Positions 1 to 5,391 of a DNA stretch of 5,391 nt are shown here, one piece after another (the first letter of the stretch is position 1; every line of letters begins with the position of its first letter). The notes beneath the pieces were generated by a model. It had not been told where the DNA came from and did no database searches. It saw nothing but the letters and a program-made list of their open reading frames with translations. The position numbers and the translations under genes were made by a program. Source of the stretch: an uncultured Variovorax sp. (GTDB lineage Bacteria; Pseudomonadota; Gammaproteobacteria; Burkholderiales; Burkholderiaceae_C); contig CAIQMJ010001177.1 of the NCBI GenBank assembly GCA_903872875.1, positions 1-5,391 of the forward strand. Direction: 5' to 3'.

Positions 1-256
1 CCGGGCCGACGAAGACCCACTCGGTCTGGCCGGGCGCGTTGGCCTTGTCGCGGCATTCGTAGGTGATGTCGCCCACGCCGACGGTTTCCCACGCCACCTT
101 GTTGCCGGCCGGTACCTGGATGGCGGGCGGGAGGCTGGCTTGCGAGAACGGGGCCATCGGCATGCTGCTGCCCATGGAGCCGCAGGCGGCGAGAACGGCG
201 GCCGAGGCGACGATCGCGGACACGCCCAGGGTGCGGGAAGAGACCGGTTGATGCAT
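1..256 (-). CDS. DUF3455-type lipoprotein, N-terminal part (3' end beyond the left edge)
   Basis: Only the first 85 residues are in the window. The start is the ATG at 256-254, chosen because AAGGAG lies 6 bases upstream. The N-terminus is a lipoprotein signal: Arg8, then a small-residue hydrophobic run (about 10-24), then lipobox Leu22-Ala-Ala-Cys25 followed by GSMGSS. This predicts export and lipidation at Cys25. After a Pro/Ser-rich linker comes IQVPAGNK (47-54), then DITYEC (63-68) and EWVFVGP (79-85). This VPAG...YEC...WVF pattern is what I associate with DUF3455 proteins, a family of unknown function found in proteobacteria and fungi. The assignment is from memory and from the N-terminal half of the domain only. 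Asp at residue 86 or later, and the rest of the domain, cannot be seen. No function is proposed beyond a cell-envelope location. Confidence 0.8.
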   Translation of the reverse strand, partial: MHQPVSSRTLGVSAIVASAAVLAACGSMGSSMPMAPFSQASLPPAIQVPAGNKVAWETVGVGDITYECRDKANAPGQTEWVFVGP

Positions 257-504
257 GTGAAGCTCCTTCGAAGTGGTTTGCTGTTGCGGTGAGCAGCGTC
301 TTGCTGCTGGTGGTACTACCCGCGAGCTGGCGATCTGGATGCAGTGGCATGCAAATATTTCCGAGCATCCTTCGCGGACGCAAGGCGAGCGGTCACCGTC
401 GCATCGATCGCCAAAAGGCGTCCGAGGAAGGCGCCACGTCCTGCACGCGGGGACCGCGCAGACGCCCAGATTGGCCAGTTCCCGTCACTTCCAGCGAGCC
501 CGCC
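257..504. other. Divergent intergenic region between the lipoprotein gene and the 181-residue protein gene
   Basis: These 248 bases must hold the minus-strand promoter of the lipoprotein gene, and probably a plus-strand promoter for the gene starting at 505. I could not identify a convincing sigma-70 -35/-10 pair on either strand. The only AT-rich island is around 350-360 (gcaaatattt, containing the palindrome aaatattt). An imperfect inverted repeat lies at 369-381/418-431. The plus-strand frame of the 505 gene stays open leftward to 289, with GTG at 289 and ATG at 349. The encoded residues there are Arg/Ser-rich and unlike the compact domain that follows, so I treat them as noncoding. Confidence 0.6.
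263..268 (-). promoter_or_regulatory. Shine-Dalgarno site of the lipoprotein gene
   Basis: The minus strand reads AAGGAG, then 6 bases (cttcac), then ATG. It is a strong match at near-ideal spacing. It fixes the start of the lipoprotein gene and is the best ribosome binding site in the window. Confidence 0.85.
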
Positions 505-1050
505 ATGCCCCACCCCTATCCCGCCATCGACGTCTGGTCGGTCGAAGGCACCTTCCTGCATCTGATCTACAGCCCCCAGGGCGCGATCGAAGGCGTGATG
601 ATCGAGACCGATGGTGTGCCGACCCAGTTCGTCACCGACCCGCAAGATCCGACGGTGGCCGAGCGGTTCGTCGGCCTCCGCCCAGGCCAGGCGCTGACCA
701 TCGAGGGCACCGAAGCCGCGCCGTCACCCAAGGGCGAGTCGGACCACACGGTGTATCGCTTCGAGCGGCTCGCCCGCGTCGATGGCCGCGACGCCGAACC
801 GCTGCGCGCGAACGACGGTACCCGCGGCACCGTGGTGCGCTTCAATCACGCCAGGCACGGCGAACCCAACGGCGTGGTGCTGGACAACGGCGACTTCGTC
901 CATACCCGCCCCGACGGCCTGAGGCGGCTCGGCCTGCAGATCGGCGACGCGGTGCGGGCCGAGGGCGCGGCGCGGCCACTGGTGGACGGCGCCGGCAGGG
1001 TGATCGAGGCGGTACGCGTCAACGGACAGCCCATCGGCCCGGCACACTGA
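505..1050 (+). CDS. Hypothetical 181-residue protein with two tandem copies of a beta-rich unit
   Basis: I do not recognise a named family. The start ATG at 505 is chosen because the conserved-looking protein begins here (MPHPYPAIDVWSVEG). The only upstream purine-rich match is a weak GCGAG at about 494-498; in-frame starts at 289 and 349 are possible but less likely. There is no signal peptide, membrane segment or cysteine, so a soluble cytoplasmic protein is expected. Two units can be aligned. Unit 1 (about 13-90) has VEGTFLHLIYSPQGAIEGVMI, QFVTDPQD, FVGLRPGQALTIEG and YRFERL. Unit 2 (about 106-174) has TRGTVVRFNHARHGEPNGVVL, DFVHTRPD, LGLQIGDAVRAEG and IEAVRV. The alternating hydrophobic pattern and turn-forming Gly/Asp/Asn suggest small beta barrels (OB or SH3-like), which is inference. 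It could form a two-gene plus-strand unit with the acetyltransferase 55 bases downstream, but nothing proves co-transcription. Confidence 0.8.
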   Translation: MPHPYPAIDVWSVEGTFLHLIYSPQGAIEGVMIETDGVPTQFVTDPQDPTVAERFVGLRPGQALTIEGTEAAPSPKGESDHTVYRFERLARVDGRDAEPLRANDGTRGTVVRFNHARHGEPNGVVLDNGDFVHTRPDGLRRLGLQIGDAVRAEGAARPLVDGAGRVIEAVRVNGQPIGPAH

Positions 1051-1087
1051 AACGGATCGCGCAACGCGCGTGTCCTGCCATGGCGGT

Positions 1088-1096
1088 TGGTATCCT
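1088..1096 (+). promoter_or_regulatory. Candidate extended -10 promoter for the acetyltransferase gene
   Basis: TGGTATCCT fits the extended -10 pattern TGn-TATnnT. The bases at the expected -35 position (about 1068-1073, gcgtgt) do not match TTGACA. Transcription would start at about 1102-1104, only 2-4 bases before the ATG at 1106, giving a nearly leaderless mRNA. That would be consistent with the lack of a good Shine-Dalgarno site there. This is a sequence match only. Confidence 0.35.
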
Positions 1097-1105
1097 GGCC
1101 GGGCC

Positions 1106-1618
1106 ATGCATGCCCCATCGCCCCAGATCCGACGTTTCCAGGCCGGCGACGAGCCCGCTCTCTTCCGCGTGTTCTTCACGGCGATCCATCAGGTCGCATC
1201 GCGCGACTACACGCAGCAGCAGGTCGATGCGTGGGCACCACCCGACATGGACGCCGTCCAGTGGACCGCACGCATGCGCGGCATCCAGCCTTTCGTCGCG
1301 CAGCTCGGCGACGAGATCGTCGGCTACGCCGACCTGCAGCCCAGCGGCTACATCGACCAGTTCTTCGTGTCGGGCGCCCACCCGCGCCAGGGCATCGGGC
1401 GCCTGCTGCTGGCGCGCATCCACGAAGAAGCCATGCGCGTCGGCGTGGTCGAACTGACGTCGGATGTGAGCCTCACGGCCGAACCCTTCTTCGCGCACCA
1501 CGGCTTCGAGGTCGTGCAACGCCAGCAGCCCTTGCGGCGTGGCGTGGTGCTGGCCAACGCGCGAATGCGCAAGGCGCTCGCGCCTCCGATCAGCCCTTCG
1601 GCGCCTGCACCAGCTTGA
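1106..1618 (+). CDS. GNAT-family N-acetyltransferase, YafP-like
   Basis: This 170-residue protein has a GNAT fold, which transfers an acetyl group from acetyl-CoA to an amine; the substrate is unknown. Features in order are: IRRFQAGDE (8-16, first strand); the DYTQQQVDAWAP block (34-45); FVAQLGDEIVGYADL (63-77); YIDQFFVSGAHPRQGIGRLLL (82-102), with the acetyl-CoA pyrophosphate loop around Gly96-Ile-Gly98; DVSLTAEPFFAHHGFEVV (120-137); and RRGVVLANARMRK (144-156). The layout, especially YTxxQ..AWA and D.S.TA.PFF...GF, resembles my recollection of E. coli YafP. The usual Arg/Gln three residues before the first loop glycine is Pro93 in my alignment, so the loop may be one residue shorter. ATG 1106 is chosen over an upstream in-frame GTG at 1070 because it directly precedes the first beta strand; no clear Shine-Dalgarno site is present. 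The Pro/Ala tail (about 159-170) is encoded mostly within the overlap with mmsB. Confidence 0.88.
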   Translation: MHAPSPQIRRFQAGDEPALFRVFFTAIHQVASRDYTQQQVDAWAPPDMDAVQWTARMRGIQPFVAQLGDEIVGYADLQPSGYIDQFFVSGAHPRQGIGRLLLARIHEEAMRVGVVELTSDVSLTAEPFFAHHGFEVVQRQQPLRRGVVLANARMRKALAPPISPSAPAPA

Positions 1619-2489
1619 TGACGCTGGAGAAATCCAGCGCACCGTGGCCGGCCAGGCTGTGCGCGGCGTACAGGTTGCGCGCCAGGCCGCCGAGCGGGGT
1701 CGATGCGCGCACCGCGGCGGCGTTTTCCTGCGCAAGGCCGAGGTCCTTCAGCATCAGGTCGGTGCCGAAGCCGCCCGCATAGTTCCTGGAGGCCGGCGAG
1801 GTCTCCATCACGCCCGGCAGCGGGTTGTACTTCTCCAGCGCCCAGTTGCCGCCGGAGCTGCGCCGCATGATCTCCGAGAGCACCTTCGGGTCGAGCCCGT
1901 TCGCCACGCCGAGCGCGATCGCTTCGGACGTGCCGATCATCAGCACACCGAGCAGCATGTTGTTGCAGATCTTGGCGGTCTGGCCCGCACCCGCTTCACC
2001 GGCGTGAAAGATGTTCGTGCCCATCTTCTCGAGCACCGGCCGCGCGCGTTCCAGGTCGGCCGCGCTGCCACCGACCATGAAGGTCAGCGTGCCCGCGATG
2101 GCGCCGCCGGTGCCGCCCGAGACCGGCGCGTCGATCATTGAAACGCCGCGCTTCGCTGCCGCCTCGGCGACCTTGCGCGAGGTGGCGGCGGCGATCGTGC
2201 TGCTGTCGATCACCAGCGTGCCCGGCGCGATGCTGTCGAGGATGCCCGGCTGGCCATTGCTGCCCAGGTAGAGGCCTTCGACGTGTGCGCTCGCCGGCAG
2301 CATGCTGACCACCACTTCCGCATCGGCAACGGTGGTCACGGCGGACGCGGCGATCGGCAGGCCATCGGCCGCGAACTTGTCGCACGCCGCCTTCGACAGG
2401 TCGAAAGCGCTAAGCGTGTGGCCGGCCTTCAGCAGGTTCAAGGCCATCGGGCCGCCCATGTTGCCGAGGCCGATGAATGCGATCTTCAT
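1590..2489 (-). CDS. mmsB: 3-hydroxyisobutyrate dehydrogenase
   Basis: This 299-residue enzyme, the usual family length, oxidises 3-hydroxyisobutyrate to methylmalonate semialdehyde with NAD+ in valine degradation. The N-terminal Rossmann motif is MKIAFIGLGNMGGPMALNLL, with GLGNMG at 7-12. The substrate-binding signature DAPVSGGTGGA is at 120-130. The catalytic block GAGQTAKICNNMLL (167-180) has Lys173 and Asn177 in the positions expected of beta-hydroxyacid dehydrogenases. The C-terminal KDLGLA (248-253) is also typical. The ATG at 2489 is chosen because the Rossmann strand starts immediately and GGAGA sits 8 bases upstream. The frame stays open to 2732, but that extension is an off-frame reading of the hydrolase gene. 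It is last in the operon, 52 bases after the hydrolase. Its stop (TGA, 1592-1590) lies inside the opposing acetyltransferase gene, giving a 29-base tail-to-tail overlap. No other dehydrogenase of the superfamily (such as tartronate semialdehyde reductase) fits the context as well. Confidence 0.95.
   Translation of the reverse strand: MKIAFIGLGNMGGPMALNLLKAGHTLSAFDLSKAACDKFAADGLPIAASAVTTVADAEVVVSMLPASAHVEGLYLGSNGQPGILDSIAPGTLVIDSSTIAAATSRKVAEAAAKRGVSMIDAPVSGGTGGAIAGTLTFMVGGSAADLERARPVLEKMGTNIFHAGEAGAGQTAKICNNMLLGVLMIGTSEAIALGVANGLDPKVLSEIMRRSSGGNWALEKYNPLPGVMETSPASRNYAGGFGTDLMLKDLGLAQENAAAVRASTPLGGLARNLYAAHSLAGHGALDFSSVIKLVQAPKG
1622..1639 (+). terminator. Hairpin just after the acetyltransferase stop codon (7-bp stem, GAAA loop)
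   Basis: CGCTGGA (1622-1628), GAAA (1629-1632) and TCCAGCG (1633-1639) form a perfect 7-bp stem with a GNRA-type tetraloop. It starts 4 bases after the stop of the plus-strand gene (1616-1618). No T-tract follows (caccgtggcc), so it is not a canonical intrinsic terminator. It may instead block 3' exonucleases or assist termination. It lies inside mmsB, where it encodes Leu-Asp-Phe-Ser-Ser, so chance arising from coding sequence cannot be excluded. Confidence 0.3.
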
Positions 2490-2497
2490 GTGTCTTG

Positions 2498-2502
2498 TCT
2501 CC
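2498..2502 (-). promoter_or_regulatory. Shine-Dalgarno site of mmsB
   Basis: The minus strand reads GGAGA, then 8 bases (caagacac), then ATG. It is the only reasonable ribosome binding site in the 52-base gap between the hydrolase and mmsB. It supports the 2489 start over the longer open frame. Confidence 0.7.
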
Positions 2503-2541
2503 GAATGGTTATGGGTTTGAAGGTGCGGTGCCGCCGCGGCG

Positions 2542-3657
2542 TCAGACCAGCGACGCGAGCTCGCCCGGCATCTCGCCGCGCGCGCGCAGGTGGTCTTCGA
2601 CGAATTCGGGCGTGATCTCTTCCAGCGTGGCCGGCAGCCACTTCGGATTGCGGTCCTTGTCGACCAGCACCGCGCGGATGCCCTCCGCAAAATCCTTGTG
2701 CGCGCAGAAACCCAGCGATGCCCAGTACTCAAGCCGGAACACCTCGGCCAGCGACATCCGCGGCACGCGCTGCCAGAGCGCCCACGACAGCGCGACCGAA
2801 CTCGGCGCGCCCTTGGCGAAGGTCTTCACGGCCGTCTGCAGCCACGGGTCTTCGCTCTGCAGCGCGCGCAGGCGCTGCGCGATGTCGAGCAGGTCGTCGC
2901 CCGCGAGCAGGTCGTTGATCAGGTCGAAGTGCTCGCGCAGCTTCGAGGCCGGCTTGACCGCACCTTCTGCCGCGTGTGCCAGCAGCTTCGACAGCAGCGC
3001 GCGGTCGGCATCCGCCTGGCCCTTCCAGGACGCGGTGCCGATCGCCTCGACGACCGTCGCCTTGGCCGCGTGCGGCACCTGGACATCGGCCAGGCCCGCG
3101 AAGATCGCGTCGCTGGCGTTGATCTGCGCGGCCGTGAAGGCGAGGAACAGGCCGGTGCGGCCAGGCGCGCGGCGCAGGAACCAGCTGCCACCCACGTCGG
3201 GGTAGAGGCCGATGTTGACCTCGGGCATCGCGACGCGGCTGCCTTCGGTGACCACCCTGTGCGAGCAGCCGGCCAGCAGGCCGACGCCGCCGCCCATCAC
3301 GATGCCGTGGCCCCAGCACAGGAAGGGCTTCGGAAAGGTGTGAATCAGGTGATCGAGCTCGTATTCCTCGCGGAAGAAATCCTCCGCATAGGTGTTGCGT
3401 TCGGCGCCGCAGTCGAGCAGCGTCTGGTAGAGCTGCCGCAGGTCGCCGCCGGCGCAGAAGGCCTTCTCGCCGGCCGCATCCATCAGCACGCCGACGATGC
3501 CGCTGTCGGCCGCCCAGGCGCGCAGTTGCGGCGTGAGCAGCCGGACCATGTCGACCGACAGCGCATTGAGCGATGCCGGGGCGTTGAGCGTGGCAACGCC
3601 GAAGCGCCGGCCGTTGGCGGTGGGGATTTCGTTGAAGAGAACGACGGGTTCGGTCAT
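2542..3657 (-). CDS. 3-hydroxyisobutyryl-CoA hydrolase (enoyl-CoA hydratase/isomerase family)
   Basis: This enzyme hydrolyses 3-hydroxyisobutyryl-CoA to free 3-hydroxyisobutyrate and CoA, the substrate-releasing step before mmsB. The crotonase-fold oxyanion-hole motifs are present: KAFCAGGDLR (65-74) and GIVMGGGVGLLAG (118-130). The residues expected for the hydrolase subgroup are Glu146 in AMPE (143-146) and Asp154 in YPDVGG (152-157). These correspond to the Glu and Asp of human HIBCH, as I recall them. At 371 residues it is much longer than simple enoyl-CoA hydratases (about 260). The C-terminal region has the hydrolase-type DFAEGIRAVLVDKDRNPKW (322-340). Together these favour a hydrolase over a hydratase, although such proteins are often annotated generically. 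The ATG at 3657 starts 42 bases after the acyl-CoA dehydrogenase stop; no clear Shine-Dalgarno site precedes it. Confidence 0.92.
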   Translation of the reverse strand: MTEPVVLFNEIPTANGRRFGVATLNAPASLNALSVDMVRLLTPQLRAWAADSGIVGVLMDAAGEKAFCAGGDLRQLYQTLLDCGAERNTYAEDFFREEYELDHLIHTFPKPFLCWGHGIVMGGGVGLLAGCSHRVVTEGSRVAMPEVNIGLYPDVGGSWFLRRAPGRTGLFLAFTAAQINASDAIFAGLADVQVPHAAKATVVEAIGTASWKGQADADRALLSKLLAHAAEGAVKPASKLREHFDLINDLLAGDDLLDIAQRLRALQSEDPWLQTAVKTFAKGAPSSVALSWALWQRVPRMSLAEVFRLEYWASLGFCAHKDFAEGIRAVLVDKDRNPKWLPATLEEITPEFVEDHLRARGEMPGELASLV

Positions 3658-3699
3658 CTGTGATTCGTTGAGAGTGAAAGACGAAGGTGGACCCGATTC

Positions 3700-4854
3700 T
3701 TACCGGATGTCCGAATCACCCTCGAGCAGCTTGCGAGCGATGATGACCCGCATGATTTCGTTGGTGCCTTCGAGGATCTGGTGCACGCGCGTGTCGCGCA
3801 CCAGCCGCTCCAGCGGGAACTCCGCCAGGTAGCCGTAGCCGCCGTGCAATTGCAGCGCGTCGTTGCAGACGTTGAAGCCCGCATCGGTCGCGAAGCGCTT
3901 GGCCATCGCGCAGTAGGTGCTGGCGTCGGCGTGGCCGGCGTCGAGCTTGCTCGCGGCCATGCGAACCATCTGGCGCGCGGCGACCAGCTCGGTCGCCATG
4001 TCGGCCAGCTTGAACTGCAGCGCCTGGAAGCTCGCGAGCGGCTTGCCGAACTGCTGGCGGTCGTGCAGGTAGCCGCGCGCCGCATTCAGCGCACCCTGCG
4101 CTGCGCCGACCGAGCAGGTCGCGATGTTGATGCGCCCGCCGTCCAGCCCCTTCATCGCGATGCGGAAGCCCTCGCCTTCACCGCCCAGCAGATGGTCGGC
4201 CGGCACGCGCACGCTGTCGAAGGCGATGGTGCGCGTGGGCTGGCTGTTCCAGCCCATCTTGTGCTCCTTCTTGCCGTAGCTGACGCCGGGCGCATCGGCC
4301 GGCACCGCGAAGGCAGAGATGCCGCCCGCGCCACCGCCGCCGGTGCGCGCCATCAGCACCAGCACGTCGGTCGAACCGGCGCCGCTGATGAAGGCCTTGC
4401 CGCCGTTGATGACGTATTCGCCACCCTGCAGTTCGGCGCGCGTCTTGAGCGAGCCTGCGTCAGAGCCGGCGCCGGGTTCGGTCAGGCAGTACGACGCGAG
4501 CTTGCGTCCGCTCGTCAGGTCTTCACCCCAGGTCTTGCAGACGGCTTCGGTGCCCCAGGTGCCCAGCATCCAGGTCGCCATGTTGTGGATCGTGATGAAG
4601 GCCGTGGTCGACGGATCGATCGCGGCCATCTCCTCGAACACCAGCGTGGCGTCGAGCCGCGGTAGCGCGAGGCCGCCGATGCGCTCGGGTGCGTAGAGCC
4701 CGCAGAAGCCGAGCTCGCCGGCCTTGGCGATCGCATCCTTCGGGAAGAACGCTTCGGCATCCCAGAGCGCCGCGTTCGGCGCGAATTCGCTGGCGGCGAA
4801 CTCGCGCGCCGTATCGGCAAAGGCGCGCTGTTCTTCGGAAAGTTCGAAGTCCAT
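3700..4854 (-). CDS. Acyl-CoA dehydrogenase, probably isobutyryl-CoA dehydrogenase
   Basis: This 384-residue FAD enzyme would oxidise isobutyryl-CoA to methacrylyl-CoA and pass electrons to electron-transfer flavoprotein. The N-terminal helical domain starts MDFELSEEQRAF. The flavin/substrate signature YCLTEPGAGSDAG is at 122-134. The beta-domain GGKAFISGAG (151-160) follows. The C-terminal part has RQQFGKPL (266-273), ALQLHGGYGY (333-342) and ILEGTNEIMR (360-369). Glu362 in the LEGTNEI motif is at the position of the catalytic base of medium- and branched-chain acyl-CoA dehydrogenases. Length and motif order are complete, with no break. Substrate choice rests on context, between mmsA and the hydrolase; 2-methylbutyryl-CoA or another short branched substrate is possible. 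The start lies 10 bases after the mmsA stop, so its ribosome binding site (weak, GAAGTAAG region) overlaps the end of mmsA and translational coupling is likely. Confidence 0.93.
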   Translation of the reverse strand: MDFELSEEQRAFADTAREFAASEFAPNAALWDAEAFFPKDAIAKAGELGFCGLYAPERIGGLALPRLDATLVFEEMAAIDPSTTAFITIHNMATWMLGTWGTEAVCKTWGEDLTSGRKLASYCLTEPGAGSDAGSLKTRAELQGGEYVINGGKAFISGAGSTDVLVLMARTGGGGAGGISAFAVPADAPGVSYGKKEHKMGWNSQPTRTIAFDSVRVPADHLLGGEGEGFRIAMKGLDGGRINIATCSVGAAQGALNAARGYLHDRQQFGKPLASFQALQFKLADMATELVAARQMVRMAASKLDAGHADASTYCAMAKRFATDAGFNVCNDALQLHGGYGYLAEFPLERLVRDTRVHQILEGTNEIMRVIIARKLLEGDSDIR

Positions 4855-4864
4855 GCAGCCGAAC

Positions 4865-5391
4865 TTACTTCAGCGAGATCGTCGTGTTGACGCCCTGGCT
4901 CACCGTGCTGTCGTCGAACCAACGCGCCGTGACCGTCTTGGTCTGCGTGTAGAACATGATGACCTGCTTGCCGTACGGGCCGAGGTCGCCGAGCTTCGAC
5001 GCACGCGAACCGGTGAACGAGAACATCGGCACCGGCACCGGGATCGGCACGTTGATGCCGATCTGGCCGACGTCGATCTCTTCCTGGAACTTGCGCGCCG
5101 CCGCACCCGACTGCGTGAAGATCGCGGTGCCGTTGCCGTTCGGGTTGGCGTTGATGAGTTCGATCGCCTCGTCCATGCTCGCGGCATTGGCCAGGCACAG
5201 CACCGGGCCGAAGATCTCCTGGTCGTAGATGGTCATGCCGGGCTTCACGTCGGCAAAGATCGTCGGGCCGACGAAGTTGCCGCTTTCGTAGCCGGGAACG
5301 GTCGGCTTGCGGCCGTCGAGCGCCAGCGTCGCGCCATCGGCCACGCCGCGTTCGATCAGGCCGTTGACGCGGTCGTACGCTGCGCACGACA
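4865..5391 (-). CDS. mmsA: Methylmalonate-semialdehyde dehydrogenase (CoA-acylating), C-terminal part (5' end beyond the right edge)
   Basis: The last 174 codons plus the TAA stop are present. The family is about 500 residues, so roughly the N-terminal two thirds, with the NAD-binding domain and catalytic cysteine, lie outside. The enzyme converts methylmalonate semialdehyde, CoA and NAD+ to propionyl-CoA, CO2 and NADH. In the visible part, GNFVGPTIF and then EIFGPVL (about 58-64 of the fragment) are the aldehyde dehydrogenase hallmark. NGNGTAIFTQSGAAARKF, VGQINGINVP-like VGQIGINVPIPVPVPMFSFT and GSRASKLGDLGPYGKQ follow, ending TQTKTVTARWF. The INVPIPVP...FTGSR stretch is specific to MmsA and separates it from ordinary aldehyde dehydrogenases. 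An in-frame GTG at 5344 is internal, because the family sequence continues upstream of it to the edge (YDRVNGLIERG). It appears to be the first gene of the operon seen here. Confidence 0.95.
   Translation of the reverse strand, partial: SCAAYDRVNGLIERGVADGATLALDGRKPTVPGYESGNFVGPTIFADVKPGMTIYDQEIFGPVLCLANAASMDEAIELINANPNGNGTAIFTQSGAAARKFQEEIDVGQIGINVPIPVPVPMFSFTGSRASKLGDLGPYGKQVIMFYTQTKTVTARWFDDSTVSQGVNTTISLK

Noticed and set aside
63..251. A 62-codon plus-strand open frame at the left edge.
   Set aside because: It is antisense to the lipoprotein gene, which has a strong ribosome binding site, signal peptide and lipobox.
350..360. The AT-rich island gcaaatattt as a promoter -10 element.
   Set aside because: No matching -35 element was found at 16-18 bases on either strand, and it is far from both start codons.
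409..420. The small hairpin cgcc-aaaa-ggcg in the intergenic region.
   Set aside because: Only a 4-bp stem that does not extend, with no T-tract.
1058..1068. The small hairpin cgcg-caa-cgcg between the 181-residue gene and the acetyltransferase gene.
   Set aside because: A 4-bp stem with a 3-base loop and no T-tract is too weak to call a terminator.
273..1457. A long plus-strand open frame (394 codons) spanning the intergenic region, the 181-residue gene and most of the acetyltransferase gene.
   Set aside because: The translation is dominated by Arg, Ala, Pro and Ser with no motif, and it runs out of frame across two genes with clear protein signatures. Stop codons are rare in alternate frames of GC-rich DNA.
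2532..2541. The 10-base perfect palindrome cgccgcggcg next to the hydrolase stop codon.
   Set aside because: It has no loop and no T-tract, and pure GC palindromes of this size are expected by chance in this DNA. It is not a convincing terminator or operator.
2490..2732. An N-terminal extension of mmsB by 81 codons.
   Set aside because: The Rossmann motif starts right at the 2489 ATG behind a GGAGA site, and the extension reads the 3' end of the hydrolase gene in another frame.
2590..3663. A 357-codon plus-strand open frame antisense to the hydrolase gene.
   Set aside because: It mirrors the hydrolase almost exactly, is rich in Arg/Ala/Val/Gln without recognisable domains, and has no ribosome binding site. 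The opposite strand has an intact crotonase-family enzyme.
3781..4665. A 294-codon plus-strand open frame antisense to the acyl-CoA dehydrogenase.
   Set aside because: Low-complexity Arg/Ala/His composition and full overlap with a conserved enzyme indicate a codon-bias shadow.

Overview
The window comes from a high-GC proteobacterial chromosome. By the style of the proteins it is most likely a betaproteobacterium of the Burkholderiales (Comamonadaceae, Variovorax-like). This placement is inferred from GC bias, the DUF3455 lipoprotein and the operon layout; no search was run. No mobile element, CRISPR array, tRNA or rRNA was seen.

The right two thirds (about 1590-5391, minus strand) is a compact catabolic operon for the distal part of valine/isobutyrate degradation. 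Read 5'->3' on the minus strand it holds: the C-terminal third of methylmalonate-semialdehyde dehydrogenase (mmsA, cut by the right edge); an isobutyryl-CoA-type acyl-CoA dehydrogenase; a 371-residue 3-hydroxyisobutyryl-CoA hydrolase of the crotonase superfamily; and 3-hydroxyisobutyrate dehydrogenase (mmsB). The gaps are 10, 42 and 52 bases. Together they take isobutyryl-CoA to methacrylyl-CoA, 3-hydroxyisobutyryl-CoA to free 3-hydroxyisobutyrate, then methylmalonate semialdehyde, and finally propionyl-CoA. The methacrylyl-CoA hydratase step has no dedicated gene in view. The operon promoter and any regulator lie beyond the right edge.

The left third is not catabolic. At the left edge is the start of a minus-strand DUF3455-type lipoprotein with a clear lipobox. 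Across a 248-base intergenic region lies a divergent plus-strand gene for an unrecognised 181-residue protein that appears to be two copies of one beta-rich unit. After 55 bases comes a plus-strand YafP-like GNAT acetyltransferase. Its 3' end overlaps the 3' end of mmsB by 29 bases, tail to tail. A perfect 7-bp stem with a GAAA loop starts just after its stop codon, inside mmsB.

Nothing here looks like a new defence or mobile system. The points most worth a second look are the duplicated-domain protein, the convergent gene overlap with its hairpin, and the near-leaderless promoter candidate for the acetyltransferase.
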